A stretch of DNA of 64,000 nucleotides from an uncultured Clostridium sp. (GTDB lineage Bacteria; Bacillota; Clostridia; TANB77; CAG-508): the NCBI GenBank assembly GCA_930986425.1, contig CAKNJR010000001.1, forward strand, positions 248,001-312,000, in the 5' to 3' direction. Below the pieces are notes generated by a model. It was not told the DNA's origin and did not search any database. It saw only the letters and a list, made by a program, of their open reading frames with translations. Position numbers and translations under genes: made by a program. Shown here piece after piece: positions 26,305 through 36,180 of this stretch (positions within the stretch are counted from its first letter, which is position 1; each line of letters opens with the position of its first letter).

Positions 26305-27142
26305 ACACTCCCACTTTCTTTATTCCAAAAGTTATAAAATATATAATTCCTGAAATAATTACAATCATAGGTCCTGTTGGTATATTTGTGTAGTATGAAA
26401 TGATAAGTCCGCTAATTCCTGAAAATAGTGCAAATATTATTGAAAATAAATGATAACTTCTCATATTCATTGCAATATTTCTACTTGATGCTGCTGGCAA
26501 AATTATTAATGAATTTATTAGTAAAATTCCAACCCATCTAATTGAAATCATTACCATGACTGCAATTAATATAGCAAAAATATTTTCCATTGCTTTTACA
26601 TTTATTCCTTTGCTTTTAGCTAATGTGCTGTTTAAACTTACTGCATTTATTTTGTTAAATAAGTAAAACCAAAATATAAAGGTTAATATAAAAGCCACAA
26701 ATAAGTACAATATTTCTGATTCTGAAATGCTTAAAATATCTCCAACTAAATAGCTAGAATATTTATTAAAACTTCCGCTTTGAGCGAGTATTGCAAGTCC
26801 AAGTGCAATTGCTATTGATGAAAATACGCTTATTATGGTATCTGCCCCATAGGTTGTTTTACTTTTTATAAAATTTAATAAAAGTGCAAAAATTACGGCA
26901 AATATTATCATAGATATATTTATGTTTGTCATTCCTAAAAGCATTCCTATTGCTATACCTGTAAGAGCAGAATGTCCTAGTGCATCAGAAAAGAATGCCA
27001 TTTTTTTATTTACTATCATTGTACCAATTATTGCAAAAATTGGTGAAACTAATAGTATTGCTAAAAAAGCATTTTTCATAAATGTATATTGCATAAAATC
27101 AAAAGGTAATATTACTTCTAGTAAATTATATATTACTTCCAT
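26294..27142 (-). CDS. znuB: Zinc/manganese-type ABC transporter permease
   Basis: This is the membrane channel subunit of a divalent-metal importer. The 282 residues form about eight hydrophobic helices. Family blocks are visible: AFFSDALGHSALTGIAIGMLLG (the family GHA region), TIISVFSSIAIALGLAIL, and SLIILPAASSRNIAMNMRSYH near the C-terminus. It is the last gene of the set binding protein, ATPase, permease. GGAAGG lies upstream of the ATG. Znu and Mnt permeases cannot be separated by sequence alone. Confidence 0.9.
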   Translation of the reverse strand: MEVIYNLLEVILPFDFMQYTFMKNAFLAILLVSPIFAIIGTMIVNKKMAFFSDALGHSALTGIAIGMLLGMTNINISMIIFAVIFALLLNFIKSKTTYGADTIISVFSSIAIALGLAILAQSGSFNKYSSYLVGDILSISESEILYLFVAFILTFIFWFYLFNKINAVSLNSTLAKSKGINVKAMENIFAILIAVMVMISIRWVGILLINSLIILPAASSRNIAMNMRSYHLFSIIFALFSGISGLIISYYTNIPTGPMIVIISGIIYFITFGIKKVGVFDK

Positions 27143-27201
27143 TTTTGTTGCTTCCTTCCCCTATTTTTCTTTATTTTTTCATTAAAGCTTTTTTTAATTA
27201 T

Positions 27202-27927
27202 TTATCCTATCTCTCCAAATCTTTCTATAAATTCATCACTTTTAAAAACTTCCTCTGCTGTTCCTTCTTTTACAACCTCTTTATCTAGCAATATTACTCT
27301 ATCGGCATACTTTTTTACCAAGTCTAAGTCATGAGATACAAGTATTATTGACATATCATATTGCTTTTTCAAATTTGATAGAATTTCATAAAAATCTTTT
27401 GTTCCATTTCTATCAACTCCTGATACTGGTTCATCTAAGATTAATAAATTAGGTACTGGAGAAGTTGCTATTGCAAGTAATACTCTTTGAAGCTCTCCAC
27501 CAGATAGATTTCCAACTCTTTTATCTATCAATTTTTCTGCGCCAAACATTCTTAAGGCTTCTCTTATTTTTCTATATAAATTTTTATCCTTCATAAGCCA
27601 TACCGGTTTATTGGAAATATATGATGCAAACATATCATACACAGTAGTTGGCATATCTCTTTCAACATTTAAATGTTGTGGAACATAGCCTATTTTAATT
27701 TTTTTCTTTTTATTTTCCTTCATATCAAAAAATTCTACTTTACCAGTATGATTTATTTCTCCTAGAATTGACTTTAATAATGTGGATTTTCCTGCACCAT
27801 TTCTGCCTATAATCATCAAAAGTTCTCCACAATGTACTTCTATGTTTATATCTTTTATTATATCTTCTTTTCCTACTTTTACTGATAAATTTTCAATCTT
27901 TGTACAATGAAAACCACAACTTTCCAT
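27202..27927 (-). CDS. znuC: Zinc/manganese-type ABC transporter ATP-binding protein
   Basis: This is the ATPase subunit of the metal importer. The 241 residues have Walker A GRNGAGKST, the Q-loop region (YVPQHLNVERD), signature NLSGGELQRV, Walker B LLILDEPVSGVD and the switch histidine (LVSHDLDLV). I chose the ATG at 27927 (AGGA 11 bases upstream). An adjacent TTG would add one residue. It lies between the binding protein (19 bases upstream) and the permease (59 bases downstream). Confidence 0.93.
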   Translation of the reverse strand: MESCGFHCTKIENLSVKVGKEDIIKDINIEVHCGELLMIIGRNGAGKSTLLKSILGEINHTGKVEFFDMKENKKKKIKIGYVPQHLNVERDMPTTVYDMFASYISNKPVWLMKDKNLYRKIREALRMFGAEKLIDKRVGNLSGGELQRVLLAIATSPVPNLLILDEPVSGVDRNGTKDFYEILSNLKKQYDMSIILVSHDLDLVKKYADRVILLDKEVVKEGTAEEVFKSDEFIERFGEIG

Positions 27928-27946
27928 CAATAATATAGTCCTTTCT

Positions 27947-28834
27947 TTAAAACATTGTTTTAAGTATTTCTAAATTTTCTTTCATAGTATTTATGTAAGA
28001 GTCTAAAGAGCCATCTCCACTCATAGCATCATTTAATCTATATACTTTTGCTCCTGTTTCGCTAGCTATTAAATTTGCATTTTGGTCGTCATCATTTTGT
28101 CCTATAACTATTGCCTGTATTCCTGTTTCTTTAACTTCTTCTATTACTCCTCTTACTGTTTCAGCAGATAGTGAACTTTGCTCATGGTCTGTTTCTATCA
28201 AAGTTTCATTAACACCTATAAACTTAAACAAATATGAAAATGATTCATTTAATGATACTACTGAATTTCCTTCAAAATTAAATTCTTCATAACTAGATTT
28301 TAGTTCTTGTAATTTTTGTACACATATATTTTTATTTTGTTCAAATAAATCACTATTTGAGGAATCTAACTCTTTAAGTCCTTCAGTTATAGCTTCTACT
28401 TGCAATATATAATTATCTATACTTGTCCAAAAATGTGGATTCACTTCTTCACCATCTTGTACAAAATCTGTAATTTTTGTGCTTGAATCAACCATCTTTA
28501 CATCTGGATAAGAATCTATTATTTTTTGCGAAAATTGTTCCATGTCATAACCATTTTGAACAAAAATATCTGCATTCTCAAACTTCTTTAAATCGGTAGT
28601 TGTCAATGTATAATCATGAATACATCCAACATAGTTTTCTGCCATATTGCTTACTTCTATATTTTCTGCACCATTTGTTATATTAAGAGTCATAATATAA
28701 ATTGGATAAAAAGATGTTACAATTTTTAAACTATCACCCTCTATATCATCTTTTCTATTTAAATTTCCTATTACAATTCCTGCTATTAATATTAGCACAA
28801 TTGCAACTATAATTATAATATTTCTTTTTTTCAC
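27947..28834 (-). CDS. znuA: Metal ABC transporter substrate-binding protein (ZnuA family)
   Basis: This extracytoplasmic receptor for Zn2+ or Mn2+ (cluster A-I) has 295 residues. It starts at GTG behind AAAGGA and has an N-terminal membrane helix (NIIIIVAIVLILIAGIVIG). There is no lipobox cysteine, so it is probably anchored by the helix rather than as a lipoprotein. Metal ligands are suggested by HDYTLTTTD, NPHFWTS and TDHEQSSLSAE. The histidine-rich loop of classical ZnuA is absent. It is the first gene of the transporter operon, just after the rpsR terminator. No Zur box was recognised. Confidence 0.9.
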   Translation of the reverse strand: MKKRNIIIIVAIVLILIAGIVIGNLNRKDDIEGDSLKIVTSFYPIYIMTLNITNGAENIEVSNMAENYVGCIHDYTLTTTDLKKFENADIFVQNGYDMEQFSQKIIDSYPDVKMVDSSTKITDFVQDGEEVNPHFWTSIDNYILQVEAITEGLKELDSSNSDLFEQNKNICVQKLQELKSSYEEFNFEGNSVVSLNESFSYLFKFIGVNETLIETDHEQSSLSAETVRGVIEEVKETGIQAIVIGQNDDDQNANLIASETGAKVYRLNDAMSGDGSLDSYINTMKENLEILKTMF

Positions 28835-28867
28835 TTTTTAATCAATCCTTTTTAATTCCTTATTTAC

Positions 28868-28910
28868 AAAATAAAGTTAGAACTGCTATATTCGTGTTCT
28901 AACTTTACTG
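28868..28910 (-). terminator. Terminator after rpsR
   Basis: AAAGTTAGAAC and GTTCTAACTTT form an 11-pair stem; on the minus strand it is followed by ATTTTG. It separates the rpsF-ssb-rpsR operon from the metal transporter. Confidence 0.8.
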
Positions 28911-28931
28911 TTTTGCATTAAATTTTAGAAA

Positions 28932-29210
28932 TTAGTTTTGGCTATATGGTAACATAGCAATATGTCTACATCTATTAACAGCTGTTGTTATATCTCTTTG
29001 ATGTTTTGCACATGCACCTGTTGTTCTTCTTGGAAGAATTTTTCCTCTTTCATTAACAAATTTCTTTAATTGTTCTGGATTTTTGTAATCTAAAACAAGA
29101 TTTTTGTCACTGCAAAGTGGACAAGCCTTTTTTCTAACTTTTCTTACTTTATAATCATCATCGTAATCTTTATTATTTCTTCTATTTCTGTTATTTTTCT
29201 TGTCTGCCAT
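28932..29210 (-). CDS. rpsR: 30S ribosomal protein S18
   Basis: S18 binds the small-subunit platform together with S6. The 92 residues include a basic N-terminal tail, a [18 protein letters not shown] block and the conserved core [25 protein letters not shown]. The CPLC motif, with further cysteines, suggests the zinc-binding form of S18. It is the last gene of rpsF-ssb-rpsR, the usual Firmicute order. Confidence 0.98.
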   Translation of the reverse strand: MADKKNNRNRRNNKDYDDDYKVRKVRKKACPLCSDKNLVLDYKNPEQLKKFVNERGKILPRRTTGACAKHQRDITTAVNRCRHIAMLPYSQN

Positions 29211-29299
29211 AGTTTTAAGTGCCCCCTTTCTATAAATTTGATATATTCTCTATAATAAATTTCTTATATAATGAAATATATTAATTTTCAAATGACTTA

Positions 29300-29728
29300 C
29301 TAAAATGGTAAATCATCTCCTGATGAAACCTCAAAATCTGATGTATCACCACTTGATACTTGAGTATCTCCACCAAAGGTATTATCGAAACTTCCACCGT
29401 TAGAATCTCTTTTGCTATCTGCAAAATAAGTTTCTTCAGCAATAACCTCTGTTGTATATCTCTTTTGTCCTGATTGGTCTTCCCAAGTTCTAGTTTGTAT
29501 TCTTCCAACAACTGCTACTTGTTGACCTTTTTTAAAATATTTACTACAAAACTCACCTGTTTTTCCCCAAGCTACAATATTTATAAAATCTGCAGTTTGA
29601 GCATCTCCTTCTCTAGTAAATCTTCTATTTACTGCTAATGAGAAAGATGCAACTAGTGTATTATTAGTTTGTGTGTATCTTACTTCTGGGTCTCTTGTTA
29701 ATCTACCCATTAATATTACTTTATTCAT
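29300..29728 (-). CDS. ssb: Single-stranded DNA-binding protein
   Basis: SSB coats single-stranded DNA in replication and repair. The 142 residues begin MNKVILMGRLTRDPEVRYT, have the OB-fold core (FINIVAWGKTGEFCSKYFKKGQQV), a Gly/Ser/Thr/Asp linker and the acidic tip DDLPF that recruits partner proteins. AGGTAGG lies upstream of the ATG. It lies between rpsF and rpsR. Another frame over its end is a shadow. Confidence 0.98.
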   Translation of the reverse strand: MNKVILMGRLTRDPEVRYTQTNNTLVASFSLAVNRRFTREGDAQTADFINIVAWGKTGEFCSKYFKKGQQVAVVGRIQTRTWEDQSGQKRYTTEVIAEETYFADSKRDSNGGSFDNTFGGDTQVSSGDTSDFEVSSGDDLPF

Positions 29729-29775
29729 TTTTACCTACCTTTCGGCTCCCCACTAAGACTGTGGTTTTCTTTAGA

Positions 29776-30060
29776 TTATTCTTCATTTCTTACTACTATA
29801 AACTTAATAACTTCATCTGTTATTCTGTAGTTTCTCTCTAATTCTGCGATTAAAGATGGTTCTGCTTCAAAGTAGAATACAACATAAATACCTTCTTTGT
29901 TTTTCTTTACTTCATAAGCTAATTTCTTTTTACCTAAGTTGTCTACTTTTTCAACTTTACCTTGTTTATTAATCAAATCTGAGAATCTGTCTACAAGGCT
30001 TTTTACCTTATCTTCATCTGCAGATGGATTAATAATGATAACACTTTCGTATTTGTTCAT
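29776..30060 (-). CDS. rpsF: 30S ribosomal protein S6
   Basis: S6 pairs with S18 in the small subunit. From the ATG at 30060 (AAGGAGG upstream) the 94 residues read MNKYESVIIINPSADEDKV, then LGKKKLAYEVKKNKEGIYVVFYFEA, a complete S6 fold. The longer upstream frame covers the ribosome site and is rejected. It is first in the rpsF-ssb-rpsR operon. In other Firmicutes an S6-S18 complex represses through the mRNA leader. A small hairpin (AAAAGAGATT/AATCACTTTT) is present in the leader, but the regulatory motif was not confirmed. Confidence 0.97.
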   Translation of the reverse strand: MNKYESVIIINPSADEDKVKSLVDRFSDLINKQGKVEKVDNLGKKKLAYEVKKNKEGIYVVFYFEAEPSLIAELERNYRITDEVIKFIVVRNEE

Positions 30061-30147
30061 TACATTCACCTCCTTATGGATAATAGCCTGCCATTTATTT
30101 GCAAGCAAGGATATGAAAAGTGATTTAATCTCTTTTCAAGCAGTACT

Positions 30148-30176
30148 ATTTTATCACAAAATATACATAATTGCAA
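30148..30176 (-). promoter_or_regulatory. Promoter of rpsF-ssb-rpsR
   Basis: On the minus strand TTGCAA (30176-30171), a 17-base spacer and TAAAAT (30153-30148), giving a leader of about 80 bases. Confidence 0.65.
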
Positions 30177-30298
30177 GTGTTTTCTCTTGAAAATTTTGGC
30201 ACCTTTCATTTTAAAATTAAATTCCATCATAGGAATAATCATGACTTGGTTTTAATAAAATATGATTCTAAATTTCTATTTTGTTTTTTCATAATATG

Positions 30299-31885
30299 TC
30301 AACAATTTTTATTCTTTTCCTTCTTAATAAATTTATTAATCTCAATACTTGCAATAGGTATAAGTACAACTATGTAAGGAATTATATATCTTGATTTTGC
30401 TTCCCATATAATATGAAATGCAAATCCCCCCATGAAGATTAATAATAAATAGATTACATTCACTGATAGATTTTTTCTATTTTGTATAAGCACAATTGTT
30501 ACACATACACAAGTAAGTATTAACAAAGCCTTTTGGTAAAATGTTAAAGGTTCCTTGACTACATTCAAATAGTCATCTTCACTTTCATTTAATAAGTTAA
30601 GTCTTACGGCAGAATAGGTATTTTCAGCCCACATAGAAGCTAATTTCATTGTATAAAATCTAAATGTATATCCCATGTCCTGTGAAAAATATGTAAGTCT
30701 ATCTTTTATTCTATCTGCATACTCCTCTTTGCTAGTTTCTGGATTCTTAAGTGCTGGCTCACCTATATCTTCATTATACCAACCATTTCCCCTCCAGCTT
30801 TCGCTCATTCCCATTAAAATATAGCTTATATTGGGATATGCCTTGCTTTTATCTAAGTCATATTTGTTTATGTAATAATCATTTACAATTTGCGCTGGCA
30901 CAATTGACACCAAAGCATAAAGTACAATAACTACACCATTTATAATATTTTCTTTTGCAGTTTTACTGGTTATTTTCGTGAATAGATTAAATAGTAGATA
31001 TATTACTGTTGCTATTACAAATATTAAACTATTCATTCTAAACATATATGCAATCATTGAAAAAATTGTGGCAAGAGTAAAGTATTTTACTCCTAAATAC
31101 TTTGACATTTTTTCTTTGACGACAATTGCTCCTGGATTGTTGATATTTACATTTCTATCTTTATTATTCAAATAATCCACAAATTTCATCATGTAATAAA
31201 CGCTAAGTAAAGCAAATGCCAAACTAGGTATATCTCCATACACAAAAGTTGAAAGCATTGGTAATGATAAAAATGTCAAGAATAATACCATTAGCCTTAC
31301 CTTATTTACTTTATGGCTTTTTGAAATCATATTACCTATTTTATATATTGCTACAAGTATTATAATGATTGCTATAACATTCAATGCTCTAGGAGTTCCA
31401 AATTCATCAATATGAATAAGCCTAAAAAATAAACTATATAAAAATGCTTGTGGTATTTGTTGATTATATGCTTGAATATATTCTCCAAGTGGAATTCCTG
31501 CATATGTATTACTATTAATGATTGCCTCATCATATCCCCTGTAAAATAGCTGGCCCATTGAATTTACATGAACTTGGTCACCAACTATTGGAGCCCTTAC
31601 CAAAATCGTCCAAAGTATATCTGCTATTATATAAATACTTATTGCAGATATAAATAGGATTTTTCTTAGTTTTTTCTTTTTTTCATCTTTATATAAATAT
31701 TTATTCAAAGCACTTGAAGCAAAATATATTATTAAACCTGTAATTATTAGTCCTATAATGTAAAAAATATTATTAAAACTTATTGTTATATGCTCTGAAG
31801 CATCTAAATTTGCAGTTAAAAATATATTTAAAAGTACAACTATAACTAAAAATATTATTCCTATTACGCTAAAAAATCTTTTCAC
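30299..31885 (-). CDS. Polytopic membrane glycosyltransferase (GT-C/PMT-like)
   Basis: A 528-residue integral membrane protein with about twelve hydrophobic helices. The first large loop carries RAPIVGDQVHVNSMGQ, where the acidic residue fits the catalytic position of GT-C glycosyltransferases that use polyprenyl-phosphate sugars. The second loop has IPLGEYIQAYNQQIPQAF. A long extracellular loop follows ILMGMSESWRGNGWYNED. Substrate and pathway are unknown; it may decorate a surface polymer. It is a single gene starting at GTG (AGGGGAG upstream), and no envelope cluster surrounds it. Confidence 0.75.
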   Translation of the reverse strand: MKRFFSVIGIIFLVIVVLLNIFLTANLDASEHITISFNNIFYIIGLIITGLIIYFASSALNKYLYKDEKKKKLRKILFISAISIYIIADILWTILVRAPIVGDQVHVNSMGQLFYRGYDEAIINSNTYAGIPLGEYIQAYNQQIPQAFLYSLFFRLIHIDEFGTPRALNVIAIIIILVAIYKIGNMISKSHKVNKVRLMVLFLTFLSLPMLSTFVYGDIPSLAFALLSVYYMMKFVDYLNNKDRNVNINNPGAIVVKEKMSKYLGVKYFTLATIFSMIAYMFRMNSLIFVIATVIYLLFNLFTKITSKTAKENIINGVVIVLYALVSIVPAQIVNDYYINKYDLDKSKAYPNISYILMGMSESWRGNGWYNEDIGEPALKNPETSKEEYADRIKDRLTYFSQDMGYTFRFYTMKLASMWAENTYSAVRLNLLNESEDDYLNVVKEPLTFYQKALLILTCVCVTIVLIQNRKNLSVNVIYLLLIFMGGFAFHIIWEAKSRYIIPYIVVLIPIASIEINKFIKKEKNKNC

Positions 31886-32048
31886 TTCTATCTCCCCTAG
31901 TTTTTTTATTGAAATCAGTATTTCAAATTTTATTTCAAAGTTACTATACCATATTTCTAGGCGATTATCAATAATTTATTTTTCTTTATCTTGAAAAGTT
32001 TATTTTATATATCTATAATATTGTTAGTTTTATAATTTTTAGTTTTGA

Positions 32049-32083
32049 TTTTTTCAAAAAAGGTCCGTCCCCAACTGAAAAAA
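32049..32083. repeat. REP-like element (GGGGACGG family), single-arm copy
   Basis: TTTTCAAAAAAGGTCCGTCC then CCAACTGAAAAA. It is the reverse complement of the copy at 38271-38306 with one base difference. It borders the rpoD terminator. Confidence 0.7.
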
Positions 32084-32116
32084 GCGATTGAGGCTTGCCC
32101 CCCAATCGTTTTTTAC
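32079..32116 (-). terminator. Terminator after rpoD
   Basis: On the minus strand AAAACGATTG pairs with CAATCGCTTTT around a GGGGGCAAGCCT loop, followed by a T-run. The hairpin begins at the stop codon. Confidence 0.8.
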
Positions 32117-33354
32117 ATATATTCTTTTAATTTTTTGCTTCTACTTGGATGTCTTAATTTCCTTAAAGCTTTTGCTTCTATTTGTCTAATTCTTTCACGT
32201 GTTACTTGGAACTCTCTACCAACTTCTTCAAGTGTTCTTGCTTTGCCATCATCTAGACCAAATCTTAATCTTAACACTTTTGCCTCTCTTGGAGTAAGTG
32301 TTGACATTACTTCATCTAATTGCTCTCTAAGCATTGTATATGATGCTGCTTCTTGTGGAGAAGGCGAATCTTCATCTTGTATGAAATCACCTAAATGGCT
32401 ATCATCTTCTTCACCTATTGGTGTTTCAAGTGATACAGGGTCCTGAGCTATTTTTTGTATTTCTAATACTCTTTCTACTGATACATCCATTTCTTTTGCT
32501 ATTTCTTCTGGTGTAGGCTCTCTACCATTTTGTTGTAGCAATTGTCTAGATGTTCTAATAAGTCTATTTATTGTTTCAACCATGTGAACTGGTATTCTTA
32601 TTGTTCTTGCTTGGTCTGCTATTGCTCTAGTAATAGCTTGTCTTATCCACCATGTTGCATAAGTACTAAATTTATATCCTTTTGTATAATCAAATTTTTC
32701 AACAGCTTTAATTAAGCCCATGTTTCCTTCTTGTATTAAGTCTAAGAATAACATTCCTCTTCCAACATATTTTTTGGCTATACTTACAACAAGTCTAAGG
32801 TTTGATTCGGCTAATTTTTGCTTAGCTGCTTCATCTCCTTCTAGTACTTTCTTTGCTAATTCTAATTCTTGGCTGTATGTTAAAAGTGGTATTTTTCCTA
32901 TTTCTCTTAAATACATTCTGACAGGGTCATCAATACTTACGCCTTCTAAATTATCTACATCTAATTCTTCTATAGGAATATCTTCGACTTCTTCTAAGTC
33001 CTCTGCATCAGGCTCTATATCTTCTATGTCATCTTTTAAAACATCTATACCATTGTTTTCAAATGCATTAAATACTTCATCTATTTGGTCTGCACTAGCA
33101 TCACACAATTTTGATGCTAATTCTCCATATGTTATTTTACCTTTTGCCTTTACTTCTGATATTATTTTTTCTATATCTTCTGCTGATTTTCCTTCTTTTG
33201 ATTTAGCAGTTGTTTTATTTTCCTTAGCTTTTTTTTCTTCTGCCTGTTGCTCTTTATGAGCAATTCTAGCACTATCTATTGAATTAATTGCTGCTTTTAA
33301 ATCTGTTTTCTTTTCTTTCTTTTCTACTTTCTTTTTATCTGATTTATTATTCAT
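32113..33354 (-). CDS. rpoD: RNA polymerase primary sigma factor SigA
   Basis: This is the housekeeping sigma factor. The 413 residues have a K/E-rich leader, region 1.1 ([18 protein letters not shown]), 1.2 ([17 protein letters not shown]), region 2 ([33 protein letters not shown]), region 3, and region 4 with helix-turn-helix [20 protein letters not shown]. It follows dnaG by 9 bases, the classical macromolecular-synthesis operon without rpsU. Consensus TTGACA/TATAAT promoters in this window fit its expected specificity. Confidence 0.98.
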   Translation of the reverse strand: MNNKSDKKKVEKKEKKTDLKAAINSIDSARIAHKEQQAEEKKAKENKTTAKSKEGKSAEDIEKIISEVKAKGKITYGELASKLCDASADQIDEVFNAFENNGIDVLKDDIEDIEPDAEDLEEVEDIPIEELDVDNLEGVSIDDPVRMYLREIGKIPLLTYSQELELAKKVLEGDEAAKQKLAESNLRLVVSIAKKYVGRGMLFLDLIQEGNMGLIKAVEKFDYTKGYKFSTYATWWIRQAITRAIADQARTIRIPVHMVETINRLIRTSRQLLQQNGREPTPEEIAKEMDVSVERVLEIQKIAQDPVSLETPIGEEDDSHLGDFIQDEDSPSPQEAASYTMLREQLDEVMSTLTPREAKVLRLRFGLDDGKARTLEEVGREFQVTRERIRQIEAKALRKLRHPSRSKKLKEYM

Positions 33355-33363
33355 AATTCCCCC

Positions 33364-35151
33364 CTACTTAATTCTAGCTAAGCTTATTATGATATCATTT
33401 AATTCTTTTCCTAATGCCATTGCTTCTTCTTTAGGAAGAGCTTTATCATTAAGTTTATTAATTATTTCATTTCTTCTAGCAACTAAATCATTCTTTTGAT
33501 AAGATTTCTCTATGTCTTCTATTCCTTTTTCGACATCACTAATTTCAAAATCGTATGCTAAAATGCCACTAATATAATTAATTGTTTCATCATCATCAAA
33601 CCAATTAAGTACATCTTCTACTGTTTCACTCGTAGATAATTTTTCATACAAAGTTTTTACTATACTTTTATTTTTCTCTGATTTGATACTTTCTATGCTA
33701 ACTATTTTCTTTATTCTTTCTAAACTTTCTTTTGGATAATTTATTAATAGATATATTACCATTTGTTCTCTTCTTGAAGATTTCTCATCAACTTTTTCTT
33801 CTTGTTTTGGCCTTACAATATTAGGTTTTGCTTCAAGAGTTTTTTGACTTGCACCTTTATTTGAATATAATCGTTTATTGATTTCGGCATAAATAGCTTC
33901 TTTTGAAATATTATATGTATCTGCAATTTTATCTACATAGACTTCTCTTTCCATGCTGTTATTAACTTCTGAAAGAATTTTTGCAATTGCATTAAGGAAT
34001 TTTATTTTATCACTAACATTATCTAAGTTAAGCTCTTTTTTAAGATTTTTTACCTTGTATTCTACAACTGAAATTGCATCGTCCATGCATTTTCTAAATC
34101 GGTCTGGACCATACTTAACTACAAATTCGTCTGGGTCTTTTGCTCCACTGATTTGGAGTACTCTAATATCGCACCCCATACTTTGAAGTATATCCATTCC
34201 TCTAACAATAGCAGCTTGTCCTGCGCCATCTGCATCATAGCCTAATATAACTTGCTCAGTTGATTTTCTAAGAAGCCTGCCTTGCGCATCTGTAAGTGCA
34301 GTTCCAAGTGAAGCTACTACATTTGTTATTCCTCTTTGAAATAATGAAATCGCGTCCATATAGCCTTCTACAATTAGCAATCTTTTCATCATTCCAGGGT
34401 TATTTTTCTTTGCTACATTTAATCCGAATAAATTTCGACCTTTGCTATATACAATATTTTCAGGTGAATTTATGTACTTTGGTTTACTATCATCTAAAAC
34501 TCTACCGCCAAAAGCAATTACTCTGTTTCTAACATCTTGTATTGGAAACATTACCCTATTTCTGTATCTATCAATGTACATTCCTTCTCTACTTTTGTTT
34601 ACTAAGCCCGAAGCTAAAATTTCTTCATCTTCAAAACCTTCTTTTCTTAAAGCTTTATATAGTTCATCAAATTGTCCAGAAAAACCTATCATAAATGACT
34701 TAAGTGTATTATTGTCTAATTTACGCTTTTTTATGTATTCTTGTCCTGCTTTTGATTCTGGCCTATATAAATTTTTATGATAATATTCAGCAGTAAACTG
34801 GTTTACATCATAAACCTTAGCTTTAAGCTTAGCAATTTTTTCATCTTCGTAATTTGTTGATGTTGGAAGATTTATTCCTGCTCTGTCTGCTAACATTTGC
34901 ACACTTTCAACAAAACTGATATTTTCAATTTTCATTACAAAGTGAAAAACATTGCCACCAACTCCGCACCCGAAGCAATGAAATATTTGCTTATCTGGTG
35001 AAACAGAAAATGATGGTGACTTTTCATTGTGAAATGGGCATAAACCAAAGTAATTTCTCCCACTTCTTTTTAATGTAACATATTGTGATATAACATCTAT
35101 AATATCATTACGGCTTCTTATTTCCTCTAATAATTCATCACTATATCTCAC
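33364..35151 (-). CDS. dnaG: DNA primase
   Basis: DnaG makes RNA primers on single-stranded DNA at the replication fork. The 595-residue protein has the N-terminal CHC2 zinc finger (Cys38, His41, Cys59, Cys62 in CPFHNEKSPSF and FHCFGCG), the TOPRIM catalytic core (LIVEGYMDAI, YDADGAG) and a C-terminal DnaB-helicase-binding helical domain. I chose the GTG at 35151, with AAGGA nine bases upstream. A TTG at 35160 lies directly against that site. It is the first gene of dnaG-rpoD. Confidence 0.97.
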   Translation of the reverse strand: MRYSDELLEEIRSRNDIIDVISQYVTLKRSGRNYFGLCPFHNEKSPSFSVSPDKQIFHCFGCGVGGNVFHFVMKIENISFVESVQMLADRAGINLPTSTNYEDEKIAKLKAKVYDVNQFTAEYYHKNLYRPESKAGQEYIKKRKLDNNTLKSFMIGFSGQFDELYKALRKEGFEDEEILASGLVNKSREGMYIDRYRNRVMFPIQDVRNRVIAFGGRVLDDSKPKYINSPENIVYSKGRNLFGLNVAKKNNPGMMKRLLIVEGYMDAISLFQRGITNVVASLGTALTDAQGRLLRKSTEQVILGYDADGAGQAAIVRGMDILQSMGCDIRVLQISGAKDPDEFVVKYGPDRFRKCMDDAISVVEYKVKNLKKELNLDNVSDKIKFLNAIAKILSEVNNSMEREVYVDKIADTYNISKEAIYAEINKRLYSNKGASQKTLEAKPNIVRPKQEEKVDEKSSRREQMVIYLLINYPKESLERIKKIVSIESIKSEKNKSIVKTLYEKLSTSETVEDVLNWFDDDETINYISGILAYDFEISDVEKGIEDIEKSYQKNDLVARRNEIINKLNDKALPKEEAMALGKELNDIIISLARIK

Positions 35152-35288
35152 TTTAAACAATCCTTCTTTTTACTCATACTAATATTATTCGACATATGTA
35201 AACTAAATCCTTCTTTTTTATACAAAAGTATACAAATTATGTAAAATTATTCAACTTAACATAATAGTCGACTTTGTGCAAAATATAA

Positions 35289-35312
35289 GTGGACTGTATT
35301 TTTTAAGTCCAC
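35289..35312 (-). terminator. Hairpin after carD
   Basis: GTGGACT and AGTCCAC pair around a ten-base loop; on the minus strand ATATTTTG follows. It is a moderate terminator between carD and dnaG. Confidence 0.5.
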
Positions 35313-35368
35313 CTTAATTGTATTTGATTTAATATTAGAATTTTAATATTGTTTAAGATAATGTCATT

Positions 35369-35944
35369 TTAAGCATTTGCTGCACCATTAAATGGTATGA
35401 ATTTATTAACAGCATTTTGTTGTAAGTCTATTTTTGCTTCTGTTGGAACTCTATATTCTTTGTATGACATATCTATTTTATTATCAATTAGTTTTTCTAT
35501 TTCTTCTTTAGAAGAATGTTCTGCTAAAACTAATTCGCTGACAAGAATTTGTTTTGCATTAAGTAACATTTTCTTTTCACCTGTAGATAAGCTTCCTTTT
35601 TCTTTTTGTTTGAAACTTAAGTTTCTAACTACATCAGCAACTTCATAAATATTTCCTGTTTTCATCTTATCTAGGTTCTCTCTGTAACGTTTATTCCAGT
35701 TATTAGACATCTCTGTTTCATCTTTTTCTAATACTTGAAGTACACTGTTAGCGCTTTTTTCGTCAATAACGCTTCTCACTCCCATAGCTTCAGCTTTTGC
35801 AGTTGGAACCATAACCATTACTTCGCCAGGCATTTTGATTATATAATATTGTTGTTTCTCCCCTAAGATTTCTTTTTCTTCAATTGATGAAATTGTACCT
35901 GCGCCATGCATTGGGTATACTATATTATCTCCTATATTAAACAA
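35369..35944 (-). CDS. carD: CarD/CdnL family transcriptional regulator
   Basis: CarD proteins bind the RNA polymerase beta subunit and stabilise open promoter complexes. The 191 residues have the RNAP-interaction Tudor-like domain (FNIGDNIVYPMHGAGTISSIEE and YYIIKMPGEVMVMVP) and a helical C-terminal DNA-interacting domain (KRYRENLDKMKTGNIYEVADVVRNLS, GEKKMLLNAKQILVSE). The start is TTG with AAGGAG ten bases upstream, fixed by the conserved MF-x-I/V-G-D beginning. It is a single gene with its own promoter. Confidence 0.93.
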   Translation of the reverse strand: MFNIGDNIVYPMHGAGTISSIEEKEILGEKQQYYIIKMPGEVMVMVPTAKAEAMGVRSVIDEKSANSVLQVLEKDETEMSNNWNKRYRENLDKMKTGNIYEVADVVRNLSFKQKEKGSLSTGEKKMLLNAKQILVSELVLAEHSSKEEIEKLIDNKIDMSYKEYRVPTEAKIDLQQNAVNKFIPFNGAANA

Positions 35945-36011
35945 TTGTAGTCAACTCCTTTCCAACATTTGTGTATAACAGAGCCTAATTCTCTCTTTCT
36001 AACACAATACT

Positions 36012-36040
36012 ATTATAGCACATTTTTGAAAATAAGTAAA
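36012..36040 (-). promoter_or_regulatory. Promoter of carD
   Basis: On the minus strand TTTACT (36040-36035), a 17-base spacer and TATAAT (36017-36012). Confidence 0.65.
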
Positions 36041-36180
36041 GGATAAATTCTAAAAAAATGTTTAACTTTTTTGTTATGTTTACCTTTTTTTAACTTCTTT
36101 TTGAGTAGTATCTAAAGATGATTGTCCTACATCAACAATATATTGGAACTTAGTTTAAAAAATTACGCTGTGAATTATAT

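Noticed and set aside
29281..29511. 76-residue frame overlapping the end of ssb
   Set aside because: It is a shifted-frame shadow of ssb, which has clear OB-fold and acidic-tip motifs.
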